Below, one piece after another: positions 43,094-52,050 of a DNA stretch of 64,000 bases; the first letter of the stretch is position 1, and every line of letters begins with the position of its first letter. The notes beneath the pieces were generated by a model. It was not told where the DNA came from and did not search any database. It saw only the letters and a program-made list of their open reading frames with translations. The DNA is taken from assembly GCF_034424545.1 (NCBI RefSeq), contig NZ_CP139971.1, positions 1,054,001 to 1,118,000 of the forward strand, in the 5' to 3' direction. The position numbers were made by a program, and so were the translations under genes. Source of the stretch: Trinickia caryophylli. GTDB lineage: Bacteria > Pseudomonadota > Gammaproteobacteria > Burkholderiales > Burkholderiaceae.

Positions 43094-44866
43094 ATGCCAC
43101 ACTTCCCCGACGAACCGGGCGCAAGCCGGTTCGATCGGCTGCTGCCGGGCGTCGGCGCGCTCCGGCAATATCGTTTGTCGTGGCTGCGGCACGACGCGCT
43201 CGCCGGTGTGACGCTGAGCACCGTGCTCATTCCGTCTGGCCTCGCCTACGCGGCCGCCGCGGGCATGCCCCCTGTCTCCGGGCTCTACGCCTCGCTGGCT
43301 GCGCTGCTCGCGTATGCCGTCTTCGGTCCAAGCCGCATCCTCATACTGGGACCGGACTCGGCGCTGATCGCGCTGGTCGCCGCCAGCGCCGCCTTCACTG
43401 CCGGCCGGGCGGGGCAGGCCACCGAGCTCGGCGGCGCGCTCGCGTTGATGTCCGGCGTCATCTGCATTGCCGTTGGTCTGCTCAGGCTTGGTTTCGTAGC
43501 CGACTTGCTCTCCACACCGATTCGATACGGCTATTTGAACGGCACGATGCTCACGATCGCCATCGCGCAACTGCCGAAGATGCTCGGCTTTTCGGCACAG
43601 GGAACGTCGTTCGTGGACCAGGCCCGCTCGATCTTCAAAGGGGTCGCCGAGGGACGCGTCAATCTCATTGCCCTCATGATCGGTGCCCTTTCGTTTGCGA
43701 TTATCGTCGCGCTGAGACGCTGGGCGCCGCGCGTGCCCGGTGCGCTCGTGTCGGTCGTGGGGGCGATGCTGGCCGTTTCCGCGCTCGGCCTTGCCGACCA
43801 CGGTGCCATCGAAGTCGTCGGCGCATTGCCGCAAGGGCTGCCGCGAGTGGGCCTGCCGCATGTTGCACCGCACGATTGGCTCGCGCTGGCCGGCACCTCC
43901 GCCGCCATCGCACTCGTATCGTTCACCGATATCAGCCTGCTTTCGCGTACCTACGAATTGCGGACCGGACATGCGGTCGAGCGCAACAAGGAATTTATCG
44001 CGCTGGGCGTCGCGAACATGGCGTGCGCGTTCGCGCATGGGTTTCCCGTCGGCGCAAGCGGATCGCGCACGCCCGTAGCCGAGGCAGCCGGAGCGAAGAC
44101 CCAGCTCACGGGCATATTCGCTTCGTGCATCATCGCGCTGCTCCTGCTGTTCGCGCCGCGGATCATGCGGCATCTGCCGCTCGCATCGCTCGCTGCGGTC
44201 GTCACAGCTGCGTCGGCCGGGCTGCTCGAAATCGCATCGGTACTCAGGCTTTACCGCCTGCGGCGCAACGAATTCGTGCAATCGATCGTCTGCACGCTCG
44301 GGGTCGTGACGCTCGGCGTCGTCAATGGCGTGGGCATTGCGCTCGCGCTGGCGTTGCTTGCGTTCGTCTGGCGCGCATGGCGGCCCTATACGGCCGTGCT
44401 CGGCCGCATCGACGGTGTCAAGGGGTACCACGATATCGGGCGGCACCCCGATGCCCGGCGCATACCCGGGCTCGTGCTGTTTCGCTGGGACGCGCCGCTC
44501 TTTTTCGCCAACGCCGAAATCTTTCACGACCGCGTCATGCAAGTCGTCAAAGATGCCCCCACGCCCACACGCGAGATCGTCATCGCCGCGGAGCCCGTAA
44601 CCGACATCGACGTAACCGCCGCGGACATGTTCGCGCGCCTTCTCGACGAATTGCACGAAGCGCATGTGCAGCTCGGCTTCGCGGAACTCAAAGGGCCCGT
44701 GAAGGACAGTCTCAAGCGCTATGGCATTTTCGAACGCATCGGCGCCGATCGTTTCTCGCCCACCATAGGGCGTGCCGTCGATCGCTATCTGAATGAACAA
44801 GACGTGCAATGGCATGACTGGGAAGACGACGAACGACCGGGTACGCCTGGGCCGCCGCCACGATAA
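43094..44866 (+). CDS. SulP-family anion transporter with STAS domain
   Basis: A 590-residue SulP permease. About 10-12 membrane helices span residues 30-440, with the family start DALAGVTLSTVLIPSGLAYA and GPSRILILGPDSALIALVAA. A cytoplasmic STAS domain follows (residues about 455-570; VLFRWDAPLFFANAEIFHDR, DIDVTAADMFARLLDEL). Members carry sulfate, bicarbonate or dicarboxylates; the substrate is not clear here and no carbonic anhydrase is adjacent. The ATG at 43094 is chosen because the family match begins soon after. Confidence 0.88.
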   Translation: MPHFPDEPGASRFDRLLPGVGALRQYRLSWLRHDALAGVTLSTVLIPSGLAYAAAAGMPPVSGLYASLAALLAYAVFGPSRILILGPDSALIALVAASAAFTAGRAGQATELGGALALMSGVICIAVGLLRLGFVADLLSTPIRYGYLNGTMLTIAIAQLPKMLGFSAQGTSFVDQARSIFKGVAEGRVNLIALMIGALSFAIIVALRRWAPRVPGALVSVVGAMLAVSALGLADHGAIEVVGALPQGLPRVGLPHVAPHDWLALAGTSAAIALVSFTDISLLSRTYELRTGHAVERNKEFIALGVANMACAFAHGFPVGASGSRTPVAEAAGAKTQLTGIFASCIIALLLLFAPRIMRHLPLASLAAVVTAASAGLLEIASVLRLYRLRRNEFVQSIVCTLGVVTLGVVNGVGIALALALLAFVWRAWRPYTAVLGRIDGVKGYHDIGRHPDARRIPGLVLFRWDAPLFFANAEIFHDRVMQVVKDAPTPTREIVIAAEPVTDIDVTAADMFARLLDELHEAHVQLGFAELKGPVKDSLKRYGIFERIGADRFSPTIGRAVDRYLNEQDVQWHDWEDDERPGTPGPPPR

Positions 44867-44979
44867 AGCGCATTGGCGAAAGGCGGTTCGGGTGCCGCAT
44901 GGTGCCGGAAGGCGTATCCTTATGCCGATTCCCAAGCGCCGCGCGCTTACGCCATTTCGCTTCCCGATCGAGGATTTCA

Positions 44980-45654
44980 ATGCGCAGCAAGACTTCATTT
45001 CTGTTCGATCTCGACGGCACGCTCGTCGATAGCGTTTATCAGCATGTACTGGCCTGGAAGGAAGCGCTCGACGCGGAAGGCATTCCACTCTCGGTCTGGC
45101 GCATTCACCGCAAGATCGGCATGAGCGGCGGGCTCTTCGTCAATCAGTTGCTGAGGGAAACGCATGACGAATTCAACGAAGACCGCGTAGAGCGGCTGCG
45201 GTATGCACATACCGCAGCATACGAGCGCATGCGCGATCAGGTGAGGCCGTTGCCGGGCGCCGTCGAACTGCTCGACGCGCTGACCCGTGCCAACATCCGC
45301 TGGGCCATTGCCACGAGCGGCAGAATGGAAACCGCGAAATTCAATCTCGAAGCGCTGGGCGTCGATCCCGCAAAGGCCGTCGTGGTCACACGCGACGAAG
45401 TCAAGCACGCGAAGCCGGATCCGGACCTCTTCATCGCGGCGGCCGAGCGTCTCGGCGTGCCGATCGAAAGCGCGGTGGTGGTCGGCGACAGCGTCTGGGA
45501 CATGCTCGCCTCGCGCCGCTGCCGCTCGCTCGGCGTCGGTCTGCTCTCCGGCGGCTACGGCACCGACGAACTCGAAAAAGCCGGCGCCCTGCGGGTGTAC
45601 GAAGACCCCGCCGGCCTGCTCGAGCACCTCGACGAGGTGGCGGCGCGCGCCTGA
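44980..45654 (+). CDS. HAD-superfamily phosphatase
   Basis: A 224-residue HAD hydrolase (beta-phosphoglucomutase/phosphoglycolate-phosphatase class). Motif I is FLFDLDGTLVDS, motif II ATSGR, motif III the Lys of EVKHAKPDPDLF, and motif IV VVVGDSVWDMLASR. The cap lies between motifs I and II. The substrate is unknown. GAGG before the ATG at 44980 supports this start. It is 113 bases after the SulP gene. Confidence 0.85.
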   Translation: MRSKTSFLFDLDGTLVDSVYQHVLAWKEALDAEGIPLSVWRIHRKIGMSGGLFVNQLLRETHDEFNEDRVERLRYAHTAAYERMRDQVRPLPGAVELLDALTRANIRWAIATSGRMETAKFNLEALGVDPAKAVVVTRDEVKHAKPDPDLFIAAAERLGVPIESAVVVGDSVWDMLASRRCRSLGVGLLSGGYGTDELEKAGALRVYEDPAGLLEHLDEVAARA

Positions 45655-45744
45655 GCATCGGGGCACGCGAATTGCGGCACTCGCTTCGACATGCAGGCAG
45701 CAGCATGGGCCTGCGGACGCGATACTTTTCAGGAGTGCTGAAAA

Positions 45745-46119
45745 ATGGCGACGGACTCCAGGACGGCGTTGCCGCAATTCGACCGCCCCTTCCGGCTCTT
45801 CGCGGCCGGCGCGCGCGTGCTCGCCCAAAACGCCGCGGGCAAGGTCATCGATATCGGCACGATGGACTGCACGGACGGCAATGCGTGCTCGATTCGTCTC
45901 GACGTCGATGCAATAGAAACCGGTCCTCAGCCCGGTCCCGAGCAGGCACTGCGTGCGCTGGCGCCCATGCTCGGCTTCGACTATCTCGATGGCCTCTTTA
46001 CGAGCGAGGGCGAAGCGCGCTTCAGCGGGCTGCTCGACGATCTGCCGCACATCGAGTTCACCCTGGGAGAAACGGCCCCGCGCGAACTTGTCGACCGAAA
46101 GCCCCCCGAGCTGTTCTAG
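45745..46119 (+). CDS. Unrecognised small protein, 3' end lying in an IS remnant
   Basis: A 124-residue acidic cytoplasmic protein starting MATDSRTALPQFDRPFRLFA, with GTMDCTDGNACSIRLDVDAI in the middle. I recognise no domain. GGAG ten bases before the ATG supports translation. The last few codons (KPPELF) overlap DNA that reads as an IS630 transposase on the other strand, so the original C-terminus may have been replaced by an insertion event. Confidence 0.55.
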   Translation: MATDSRTALPQFDRPFRLFAAGARVLAQNAAGKVIDIGTMDCTDGNACSIRLDVDAIETGPQPGPEQALRALAPMLGFDYLDGLFTSEGEARFSGLLDDLPHIEFTLGETAPRELVDRKPPELF

Positions 46120-46248
46120 CACGCTGGTGAATATGCCGCGGCGCAAGCGCTCCGTCGTGATATCGCGGAAGAAGCGCTCGACCATGTTCGACCACGGCGC
46201 GGAGGCGGGCGTGAAGCGCATTTCGAATCGAGGGTGCTTGACCAGCCA
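46108..46248 (-). mobile_element. IS630-family transposase remnant
   Basis: On the minus strand about 47 codons read WLVKHPRFEMRFTPASAPWS, then NMVERFFRDITTERLRRGIF and TSVLEQL, matching the C-terminal catalytic part of IS630-type DDE transposases, including the last acidic residue region VERFFRDITT. There is no start, no upstream domain and no inverted repeats, so it is a dead fragment. It sits between the unknown gene and the mini-RHS gene. Confidence 0.75.
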
Positions 46249-46403
46249 CTATTTCATTGAGGCTGGTAGCCCATGCCGGTCAAACGTACCGCAAACCATG
46301 GCCCATCGCGCTACTAGAAGTGATGGGCTCGACGTCGCGCCATCGCGTTTATAGTCACGGGACGCAGGTCCGCAATTTCTCGCCCCTTGGCTGGGAGAAC
46401 GCC

Positions 46404-47321
46404 ATGAGTACGATCACCTCGCCGGGCTTTTCGGGTGCCTATCGGGATCCGGTTTCTTTCGGTTATCCGCTCGGTCACGGATATCGTTGGTACTTACCGG
46501 CGTTGATGCGCTTCAGCGCACCCGATAACTTGAGCCCGTTTGGTCCTGGGGGCATCCATCCTTACGTCTATTGCACCGATGATCCGATCAATCTGATTGA
46601 TCCGAGCGGGCATATGCAGGCATCCACCTTCGATGACGCAATGAATGACGTGTTCGATGCGATAAACGCGGTAGAGGCGAGCGAGCGAACGGCGGGTAAT
46701 ACTACTGCTGGGGCGGCGCAAAACGAGATACGGCAATTGGCGAGCGATATGGCTCAGGACGCGCAAATGTTTCAGGCACCAGAGCCTTTGCCGACGAGCC
46801 ATCAGGCAGTCATTGGGCTCCATGACCGTCGTCAGATGCCGATGGGAACGCTCCTTCCGACACTACGCGGCCGAGGTGACGGATACGTGGAAACGCCATG
46901 GACATCGACAAGAACCTTCGATGACAACGCTACGCTGCCCGCGAATTCACAGCCTTCAACATCAAACGTCGCGCAAGCACCCGCGCAGAATTCGGCCGCT
47001 GCGCCTCCACCCCCTGTGTACGAGTACGATCAGATATATCAAGAAGCCATGAGTCGTGCTCACCCGCTATCCGACCCAGGCTTAAAGCTGAATCATTTTA
47101 TTGACGTACTCGAAGCTCGGGGTGTGACGGCGCGCCAGCTAAAGAATTATTCTAGCGTTTACCAACTGGCGAACGATCTCGGCTACGTATCGAGCCAGAA
47201 TAATCCCAGGTCGAATGCTCTCCGTATCCTGCGCAGTCCAAAGACAAACGTATTGGCAAGAGAGAGGAACATAAGGATTTTGCAATGGCTCGGCGAACCG
47301 ATTCCGCCTGATGCACAGTGA
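46404..47321 (+). CDS. Short RHS-repeat-associated core protein with unknown C-terminal domain
   Basis: A 305-residue protein. Residues 11-70 are the RHS-associated core: LGHGYRWYLPALMRFSAPDN, LSPFGPGGIHPYVYC and DDPINLIDPSGH. Instead of following a long RHS barrel this core is near the N-terminus, as in small stand-alone RHS proteins of Pseudomonas and Burkholderia. A linker rich in Gln, Pro and Ala leads to a C-terminal domain (about residues 210-305) that I cannot identify. In full RHS proteins the part after the core is a toxin. GGGAG eight bases before the ATG at 46404 sets the start. No VgrG, PAAR or obvious immunity gene adjoins. Confidence 0.75.
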   Translation: MSTITSPGFSGAYRDPVSFGYPLGHGYRWYLPALMRFSAPDNLSPFGPGGIHPYVYCTDDPINLIDPSGHMQASTFDDAMNDVFDAINAVEASERTAGNTTAGAAQNEIRQLASDMAQDAQMFQAPEPLPTSHQAVIGLHDRRQMPMGTLLPTLRGRGDGYVETPWTSTRTFDDNATLPANSQPSTSNVAQAPAQNSAAAPPPPVYEYDQIYQEAMSRAHPLSDPGLKLNHFIDVLEARGVTARQLKNYSSVYQLANDLGYVSSQNNPRSNALRILRSPKTNVLARERNIRILQWLGEPIPPDAQ

Positions 47322-47442
47322 GCGCATGGCTGCAAAGACGATCACCGGCACGATCGCAAGCACCGGTAGCACCAGATACGGCAGCGTCAAACACTACACC
47401 AAGGCCTGCTACCGCCCCCGATCGAGCGAACGGCGTCGCGTG

Positions 47443-47658
47443 CTAGACCTTGACGACGATTTCCACGTCGTCCTTGCTGAACATGTTGACGCGCCCTGCG
47501 CGCACGTCGAGCACCAGTTGTCTGGTGGAGTCGATCTCCTGGCGGGCGCGCTTGCGCTCGGTCTCGGTGCCCGCGCTGTCGGATTCGCGGCCCAGGTAGT
47601 CGCAATGTGCCAGGAGGTAGGCGACGGCACCCCCGCGTGACATGAAGTGGCGTTTCAT
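47443..47658 (-). CDS. Small unrecognised protein
   Basis: A 71-residue protein, MKRHFMSRGGAVAYLLAHCD at the start and VNMFSKDDVEIVVKV at the end, with a charged helical middle. No domain is recognised. The start at 47658 is tentative (GGAG 12 bases upstream); MSRGG at 47643 is an alternative. It converges on the mini-RHS gene and could be tested as its partner, but nothing in the sequence says so. Confidence 0.45.
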   Translation of the reverse strand: MKRHFMSRGGAVAYLLAHCDYLGRESDSAGTETERKRARQEIDSTRQLVLDVRAGRVNMFSKDDVEIVVKV

Positions 47659-47722
47659 TCTGTTTTTCCGCTCCAGTTTTTCACGATGTCCTCGGGCCCG
47701 CGAGGACTGTCCGATCCCCTGC

Positions 47723-48022
47723 CTAATGTCGCACCGGGCTGGGCGCATCGAGTGCTTCCAACAAAGCATTGGCCCGTTTCAGCAGCGCGGCATGATATTC
47801 GGCCGGCATGGGCACATCGTCGGTATACGCCATGACGTGTTCTATGCCCTGCCGAAAGGTCGTTGCCACTTGCCGGCGCTGTATCGAATTGAGGTTCGGC
47901 AATACGGCCTCGATGAACTGCGTCTGAATCATCAATTCCGCGCCAAAGCGCGAAACCATATCATGGGTCAAATCGGCGAAGCTCAGCAACCGCGTCACCA
48001 GGCTTTCGGTCTCGTTGTTCAT
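47723..48022 (-). CDS. Small unrecognised helical protein
   Basis: A 99-residue protein beginning MNNETESLVTRLLSFADLTH, predicted all-helical and soluble, with RRQVATTFRQGIEHVMAYTD in the middle. No family is recognised. It lies 64 bases upstream of the 71-residue gene on the same strand, so the two may be co-transcribed. The ribosome site is weak. Confidence 0.5.
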   Translation of the reverse strand: MNNETESLVTRLLSFADLTHDMVSRFGAELMIQTQFIEAVLPNLNSIQRRQVATTFRQGIEHVMAYTDDVPMPAEYHAALLKRANALLEALDAPSPVRH

Positions 48023-48537
48023 GTATGCGCCATTGGCCTATAACAATGGATCGGGACAAGCATCCACGCGCACCGCGAAAAGGCAAGCGGGCTATTGGAC
48101 CCCACCTTCGGTATACGGCCGATGCCTTCGTCCATTTACGTCAGGCGTCCCGCAAAAGATTGTAAGGAAACGCGTAGCCAATGCAATGACAATCGTGGCC
48201 GCAATCGTGGCCATCGTGGCGGACGCGCCCGCGCGAAAGCGGGTTTCCGACTGCGTTTTGCCCGTTCGCGTCCTGCTTTTTGTGCTCGCCAATTGCGCGA
48301 TCCGTAGTCGCCCGATAGCCACCGGATAGCCGCTCGATAGCCGTCAGACGCGCGCCTGCGATTGCGGGGGCGAGGCGACCCGGGTCGCGTTTGCCTGACC
48401 GTCCGTTTGCAATTTTTTGCATTTTTTATGGCATTTTCAGGCGCGTCATCTTGTACTATCGCTGCGCAAGACGGCATGACGCGCACGGGCGTTCTTTGTG
48501 TGACCGGCATGCGTCGCAATCCAATAACAGAAAACGC
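48023..48537. other. Gene-poor stretch with short direct repeats
   Basis: About 515 bases without a convincing gene. It holds three 11-base GATAGCC repeats (48314-48346), an alternating GTGG/CAAT-rich stretch near 48190-48230 and T-rich runs (GCAATTTTTT, GCATTTTTT, GGCATTTTC) at 48409-48437 that may belong to the promoter of the following lipoprotein gene. Confidence 0.5.
48314..48346. repeat. Three tandem 11-base repeats
   Basis: GATAGCC recurs at 48314, 48325 and 48336 with near-identical four-base spacers, giving three 11-base units. It does not coincide with a gene. Confidence 0.6.
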
Positions 48538-49101
48538 ATGGAAAGCCTGAAAGAACAACGCTCCCGCCGCAGTGCGCCATTCGCCCTCGCACGCGCGGCG
48601 CTTGCCCTGATGGCCGGCTGCTCGGCCCTGGGCGGCTGCAGTTCGCTCTATTCCGAAGGCGCCACGACGGGCGCCGGCATTGCCGGCGCCGCCGTGGCGG
48701 CGAAAGTCACCGACAATGCCGCCGTTGCGACAGGTATCGGCCTGGGCGCCGTGGCAGCCGCCCGGGCGGGCGTGCAGTACTCGCAGCGAGTCGTCCATGA
48801 GGAAACGCAGAACAGCATCGCGAAAGTAGCAGGGCCGCTCGACGTCGGCGCAGTGGGCAATTGGAGTACTACACATGCCATGCCGATCGAGCCGGACGAG
48901 CGCGGACGCGTGACGGTCAGCCGAATCGTCAGCAAGGGCACGCTCGACTGTAAAGAGATCGTGTTTTCGGTAGACCGGCCCGCCACGAAAGATGCGCCCG
49001 CATCGAGTTCCTTTTACGTTGCGGATGTCTGCCGCGACGGCAACGCCTGGAAGTGGGCGTCGGCCGAGCCGGCCACCGAACGTTGGGGCGCCTTGCAATG
49101 A
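48538..49101 (+). CDS. Lipoprotein, first of a tandem related pair
   Basis: A 187-residue predicted lipoprotein with signal region FALARAALALMAGCSALGGC and a Gly/Ala-rich hydrophobic stretch (TTGAGIAGAAVAAKV). The C-terminal part shares a pattern with the next gene: a His-Ala-Met-Pro-Ile-Glu motif, a CKEIVFSV strand, and ASAEPATERWGALQ at the end. No named family is known to me. Its TGA overlaps the next ATG, so the pair is co-translated. Confidence 0.7.
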   Translation: MESLKEQRSRRSAPFALARAALALMAGCSALGGCSSLYSEGATTGAGIAGAAVAAKVTDNAAVATGIGLGAVAAARAGVQYSQRVVHEETQNSIAKVAGPLDVGAVGNWSTTHAMPIEPDERGRVTVSRIVSKGTLDCKEIVFSVDRPATKDAPASSSFYVADVCRDGNAWKWASAEPATERWGALQ

Positions 49102-49625
49102 TGCAGCGCTTCGATCTCGCGATGCGGTTGCGCATCGTTGCGGCAGGCGTGCTCGTAGCCGGCACCGGCTTGCTGCTCGAGGGCTGCGCGTCGATCGGCG
49201 CCGCGACGGGGGCGGTCGCCGGAGCCGCGAGCGGGCTCGTCACGGCGAACCCCGGCGTGGGCATCGGCGTGGGCATCGCTGTTCAGGCCGCGACCGACGA
49301 AGCGGTAAAGCGCTACATGCGCGGCATGCACAAAGATCAGCAAGATGCGATCGCCGCCCTCGCGGGCACGATGAATGTCGGCGAAGCGCGCGCCTGGCGC
49401 GTCAAGCACACCTTGCCCATCGAAAACGGGCACGGCGAGGTGCGCGTCACGCGCGACGTGATCAACCCGCTCGCGGCGTGCAAAGAGTTCCTCTTCTCGG
49501 TCGTGGACGGCGACAAGCCGAATGCGCCCGAGCACTGGTACACGGCCGCGGCCTGCCGGCAACCCGGCGGCTGGCAGTGGGCGTCGGCTGAGCCGGCTGT
49601 CGCCCGCTGGGGAAGCCTGCAGTAA
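49098..49625 (+). CDS. Lipoprotein, second of a tandem related pair
   Basis: A 175-residue predicted lipoprotein (lipobox LEGC) with a Gly/Ala-rich segment after the lipid site. It is a paralogue of the preceding protein: KHTLPIENGHGEVRVTRDVI, ACKEFLFSVVDGDK, CRQPGGWQWASAEPAVARWG correspond piece by piece. The start is the ATG at 49098 overlapping the previous stop. An envelope role is likely; the function is unknown. Confidence 0.7.
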   Translation: MMQRFDLAMRLRIVAAGVLVAGTGLLLEGCASIGAATGAVAGAASGLVTANPGVGIGVGIAVQAATDEAVKRYMRGMHKDQQDAIAALAGTMNVGEARAWRVKHTLPIENGHGEVRVTRDVINPLAACKEFLFSVVDGDKPNAPEHWYTAAACRQPGGWQWASAEPAVARWGSLQ

Positions 49626-49662
49626 CCCGGTAACGCCCGGGCACCGCGGCACGCGCCGGCAC

Positions 49663-49881
49663 TCAGCGTGCGCCTTCGCCCTTCAGTTCGCCATGCTTGT
49701 GCGCATGCGTGGCCGCGTATTTCAGTACGTAGTGCGCGCCCTTTCCGCTACGCGTCGGCGGAAAATGCTCGCCTTCCACGCAGGTGACCTCGAACGTGCC
49801 CTTGCCGTCATCGTGCACGACCGAATAAATGCCGGACGTCTTGACGATTTCGCCAGGCTTGAAGGAATTGTCGCCAGCCAT
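49663..49881 (-). CDS. YjzC-like small protein
   Basis: A 72-residue protein: FKPGEIVKTSGIYSVVHDDG, VTCVEGEHFPPTRSGKGAHY and a histidine-rich end. The pattern resembles YjzC of Bacillus and related small proteins of unknown function. GGGAG seven bases before the ATG at 49881 favours that start over the ATG at 49887. It is a single-gene unit. Confidence 0.65.
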   Translation of the reverse strand: MAGDNSFKPGEIVKTSGIYSVVHDDGKGTFEVTCVEGEHFPPTRSGKGAHYVLKYAATHAHKHGELKGEGAR

Positions 49882-50037
49882 ATCCATGCTCCCTTGATCG
49901 ATTCCTGCGGTACGCCGGCGCGCGTACCGAGCCACCGGCGCGCGCTCGCCCGGCGGGCATCTGTCGAGAGGAACGCGCAGTGCCCGCTCTTGTGAATACC
50001 TGCAGCGAGCATTTGCACCGCGGACTTACGCGAGCGA

Positions 50038-50838
50038 TCAGGCGCCATCCGCGCCGGTTGCGCGCTGCGATGCCAGATAACGCCCGGGCGTCGTTCCGAA
50101 CGCACGCCGGAACATGTCGATGAAAGCACTCACGTTGTCGTAACCGAGCTGCAGGGCGATCGCCGTTACGGGCACCCTGTCGGCCACGAGTTCGAGCGCC
50201 CGAAGCAAGCGCGCTTTTTGGCGCCACTGCGCGAACGTCATGCCCGTTTCGGAAAGAAAGCGCCGGCTCAGCGTACGGGGCGCCAAGCCGACCCAGGCGG
50301 CCCATTGAGCCAGTTGACGATCGTCGGACAAATCGTTCGCGAGGGCGTCGGTGATCCGCGCCAGCCGGGCGTCGTCGGGGCGCGGCAGTCCAAGCGATTC
50401 AGCAGGCGCACCGCGAAGCTCGTCCATGATGACTTCGGCAATCCGCAACTGTGCATCATCGAGTTCGCCACCGGGCCAGCTCGCGGCGCGCCGAACAGCC
50501 TCGCGCAAAAGCGGCGTCGTCCTGATCGCGCGTGGCGCCGCCGGCAGCGTCGCGCAACGGTGCTCGGCGATGAATACGCTCCACCCCGAAAACGGCCCAT
50601 AGGAACGCACCGAGTGGACCCAATGCGGTGGGATCCAGATGGCATAAATGGCCGGCACCACCCAACGGTGCTTGTCGACCCCGACCGAGGCGAGGCCGCC
50701 CAGCGCGGCCATGATCTGGCCGCGCGCGTGACTGTGCGGCGGCACTTCGCGTACTTCGCTCTGCGTGAGTTCGCCCGCGACCAGAAAAGGGCTCTCGGGC
50801 GAACTCATCAATTCCGGGCGAACGATGGGCGTCGGCAT
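50038..50838 (-). CDS. AraC-family regulator
   Basis: A 266-residue regulator: an N-terminal cupin-like domain (VPPHSHARGQIMAALGGLAS; AIWIPPHWVHSV) and a C-terminal AraC DNA-binding domain (LAPRTLSRRFLSETGMTFAQ; VTAIALQLGYDNVSAFIDMF). GGAG eight bases before the ATG at 50838 sets the start. It is divergent from an oxidoreductase gene that it probably controls. Confidence 0.87.
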   Translation of the reverse strand: MPTPIVRPELMSSPESPFLVAGELTQSEVREVPPHSHARGQIMAALGGLASVGVDKHRWVVPAIYAIWIPPHWVHSVRSYGPFSGWSVFIAEHRCATLPAAPRAIRTTPLLREAVRRAASWPGGELDDAQLRIAEVIMDELRGAPAESLGLPRPDDARLARITDALANDLSDDRQLAQWAAWVGLAPRTLSRRFLSETGMTFAQWRQKARLLRALELVADRVPVTAIALQLGYDNVSAFIDMFRRAFGTTPGRYLASQRATGADGA

Positions 50839-50990
50839 GGCTGGATCTCCGTATCGAATGGCATTTATACCGGAGACCAGCCGCGCCGGCACGCCTAAAC
50901 TGACCGCTGTTCGATGTATCTACGCCCTGGTCGGTCGGCAACGCACGCTGGCCGGGTCCCCTCTTTCTTCTCGAAGGTACTGCCGTCGCC

Positions 50991-51944
50991 ATGAAAGCCG
51001 CCGTCGTACGAGTGTGGGGCCAAGCGCCCGTTTATGCCGATTTCGAAACCCCGTCCGCCCGGCCTGGGCATGTTCTGGCCGAGGTGAGCGCGTCGGCGCT
51101 GAGCCATCTCGCGCGCGGCCGAGCCGCAGGATCGCATTACTCGTCGGGCGGCTCGCTGCCGATGGTGGCGGGCGTGGACGGCACGGGCCGCCTGGACGAT
51201 GGCAGACGCGTCTATTTCTTCGGTCCGGCCGCCCCCTTCGGGGCAATGGCCGAGCGCACGGTCGTGCCCGAAAGCAATATCGTCGCGCTGCCCGACGCGA
51301 TCGACGATGTGACGGCGGCGGCCATCGCCATTCCGGGGATGTCCTCATGGGCCGCCCTCATCGAGCGCGCACGATTCGTCGAAGGCGAGACGGTGCTCGT
51401 CAATGGCGCAACCGGCACTTCGGGGCGGCTGGCCGTGCAGATCGCGCGGCGCCTGGGCGCGGGAAGGATCGTCGCCACCGGGCGCAACGAAAACGCGCTC
51501 GCATCCGCGGGCGCCGATTTCACCGTCTCGCTGCAGCAGGACGAAGCGAGCTTGCGTCGCGCGTTCGAGGCGCTATTCGAGCAAGGCGTCGATGTCGTGC
51601 TCGATTACCTCTGGGGCCCGAGCGCGTCGGCGTTGCTGACCTCAGCGGCCAGGGCGACAGCCGAGGGCCGCCGCGTACGCTTCGTGCAAATCGGCTCGAT
51701 CAGCGCGCCCGATATCGCGCTGCCAGCCGCCGTACTGCGAGCGGCCGCCGTCGAGCTGATGGGCAGCGGGCTCGGCAGTGTCGCGCAGCCAGCACTTTTG
51801 CGTAGCATCGGATCTGTATTCGAGGGTGTCGCGCAAGGCGCGCTGCAGGTCGACACCCACGCCGTGCCGCTTGCCAAACTCGGTGACTACTGGCTCGACG
51901 CGGGCCGCCACGATCGCATCGTGTTCGTCCCGGGGCTGCATTAA
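50991..51944 (+). CDS. Zinc-independent medium-chain dehydrogenase/quinone oxidoreductase family protein
   Basis: A 317-residue MDR protein. The catalytic GroES-like part is residues 1-120 and the NAD(P)-binding fold follows, with VLVNGATGTSGRLAVQIARR as the dinucleotide loop. The zinc ligands of alcohol dehydrogenases are absent, so it is closer to quinone oxidoreductase/enoyl reductases using NADPH. It is divergent from the AraC gene, a usual regulator-target pair. The substrate is unknown. Confidence 0.82.
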   Translation: MKAAVVRVWGQAPVYADFETPSARPGHVLAEVSASALSHLARGRAAGSHYSSGGSLPMVAGVDGTGRLDDGRRVYFFGPAAPFGAMAERTVVPESNIVALPDAIDDVTAAAIAIPGMSSWAALIERARFVEGETVLVNGATGTSGRLAVQIARRLGAGRIVATGRNENALASAGADFTVSLQQDEASLRRAFEALFEQGVDVVLDYLWGPSASALLTSAARATAEGRRVRFVQIGSISAPDIALPAAVLRAAAVELMGSGLGSVAQPALLRSIGSVFEGVAQGALQVDTHAVPLAKLGDYWLDAGRHDRIVFVPGLH

Positions 51945-52050
51945 GCGTGTTCCGGTGCGGCCCTGCATTCGCATTCTCCCGCGCTCGGCCGCGCGCAAGC
52001 AGCCCCCAAAGCCTGCGGCGTGACGAAAGTCTCGGGTACCGTCCGCGGCG

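Noticed and set aside
48092..48322. A 76-residue minus-strand frame in the gene-poor stretch
   Set aside because: Its composition reflects the local repeats and it has no ribosome site or domain.
48314..48346. Possible CRISPR-like array
   Set aside because: Units are 11 bases with no unique spacers, and no cas genes are present.
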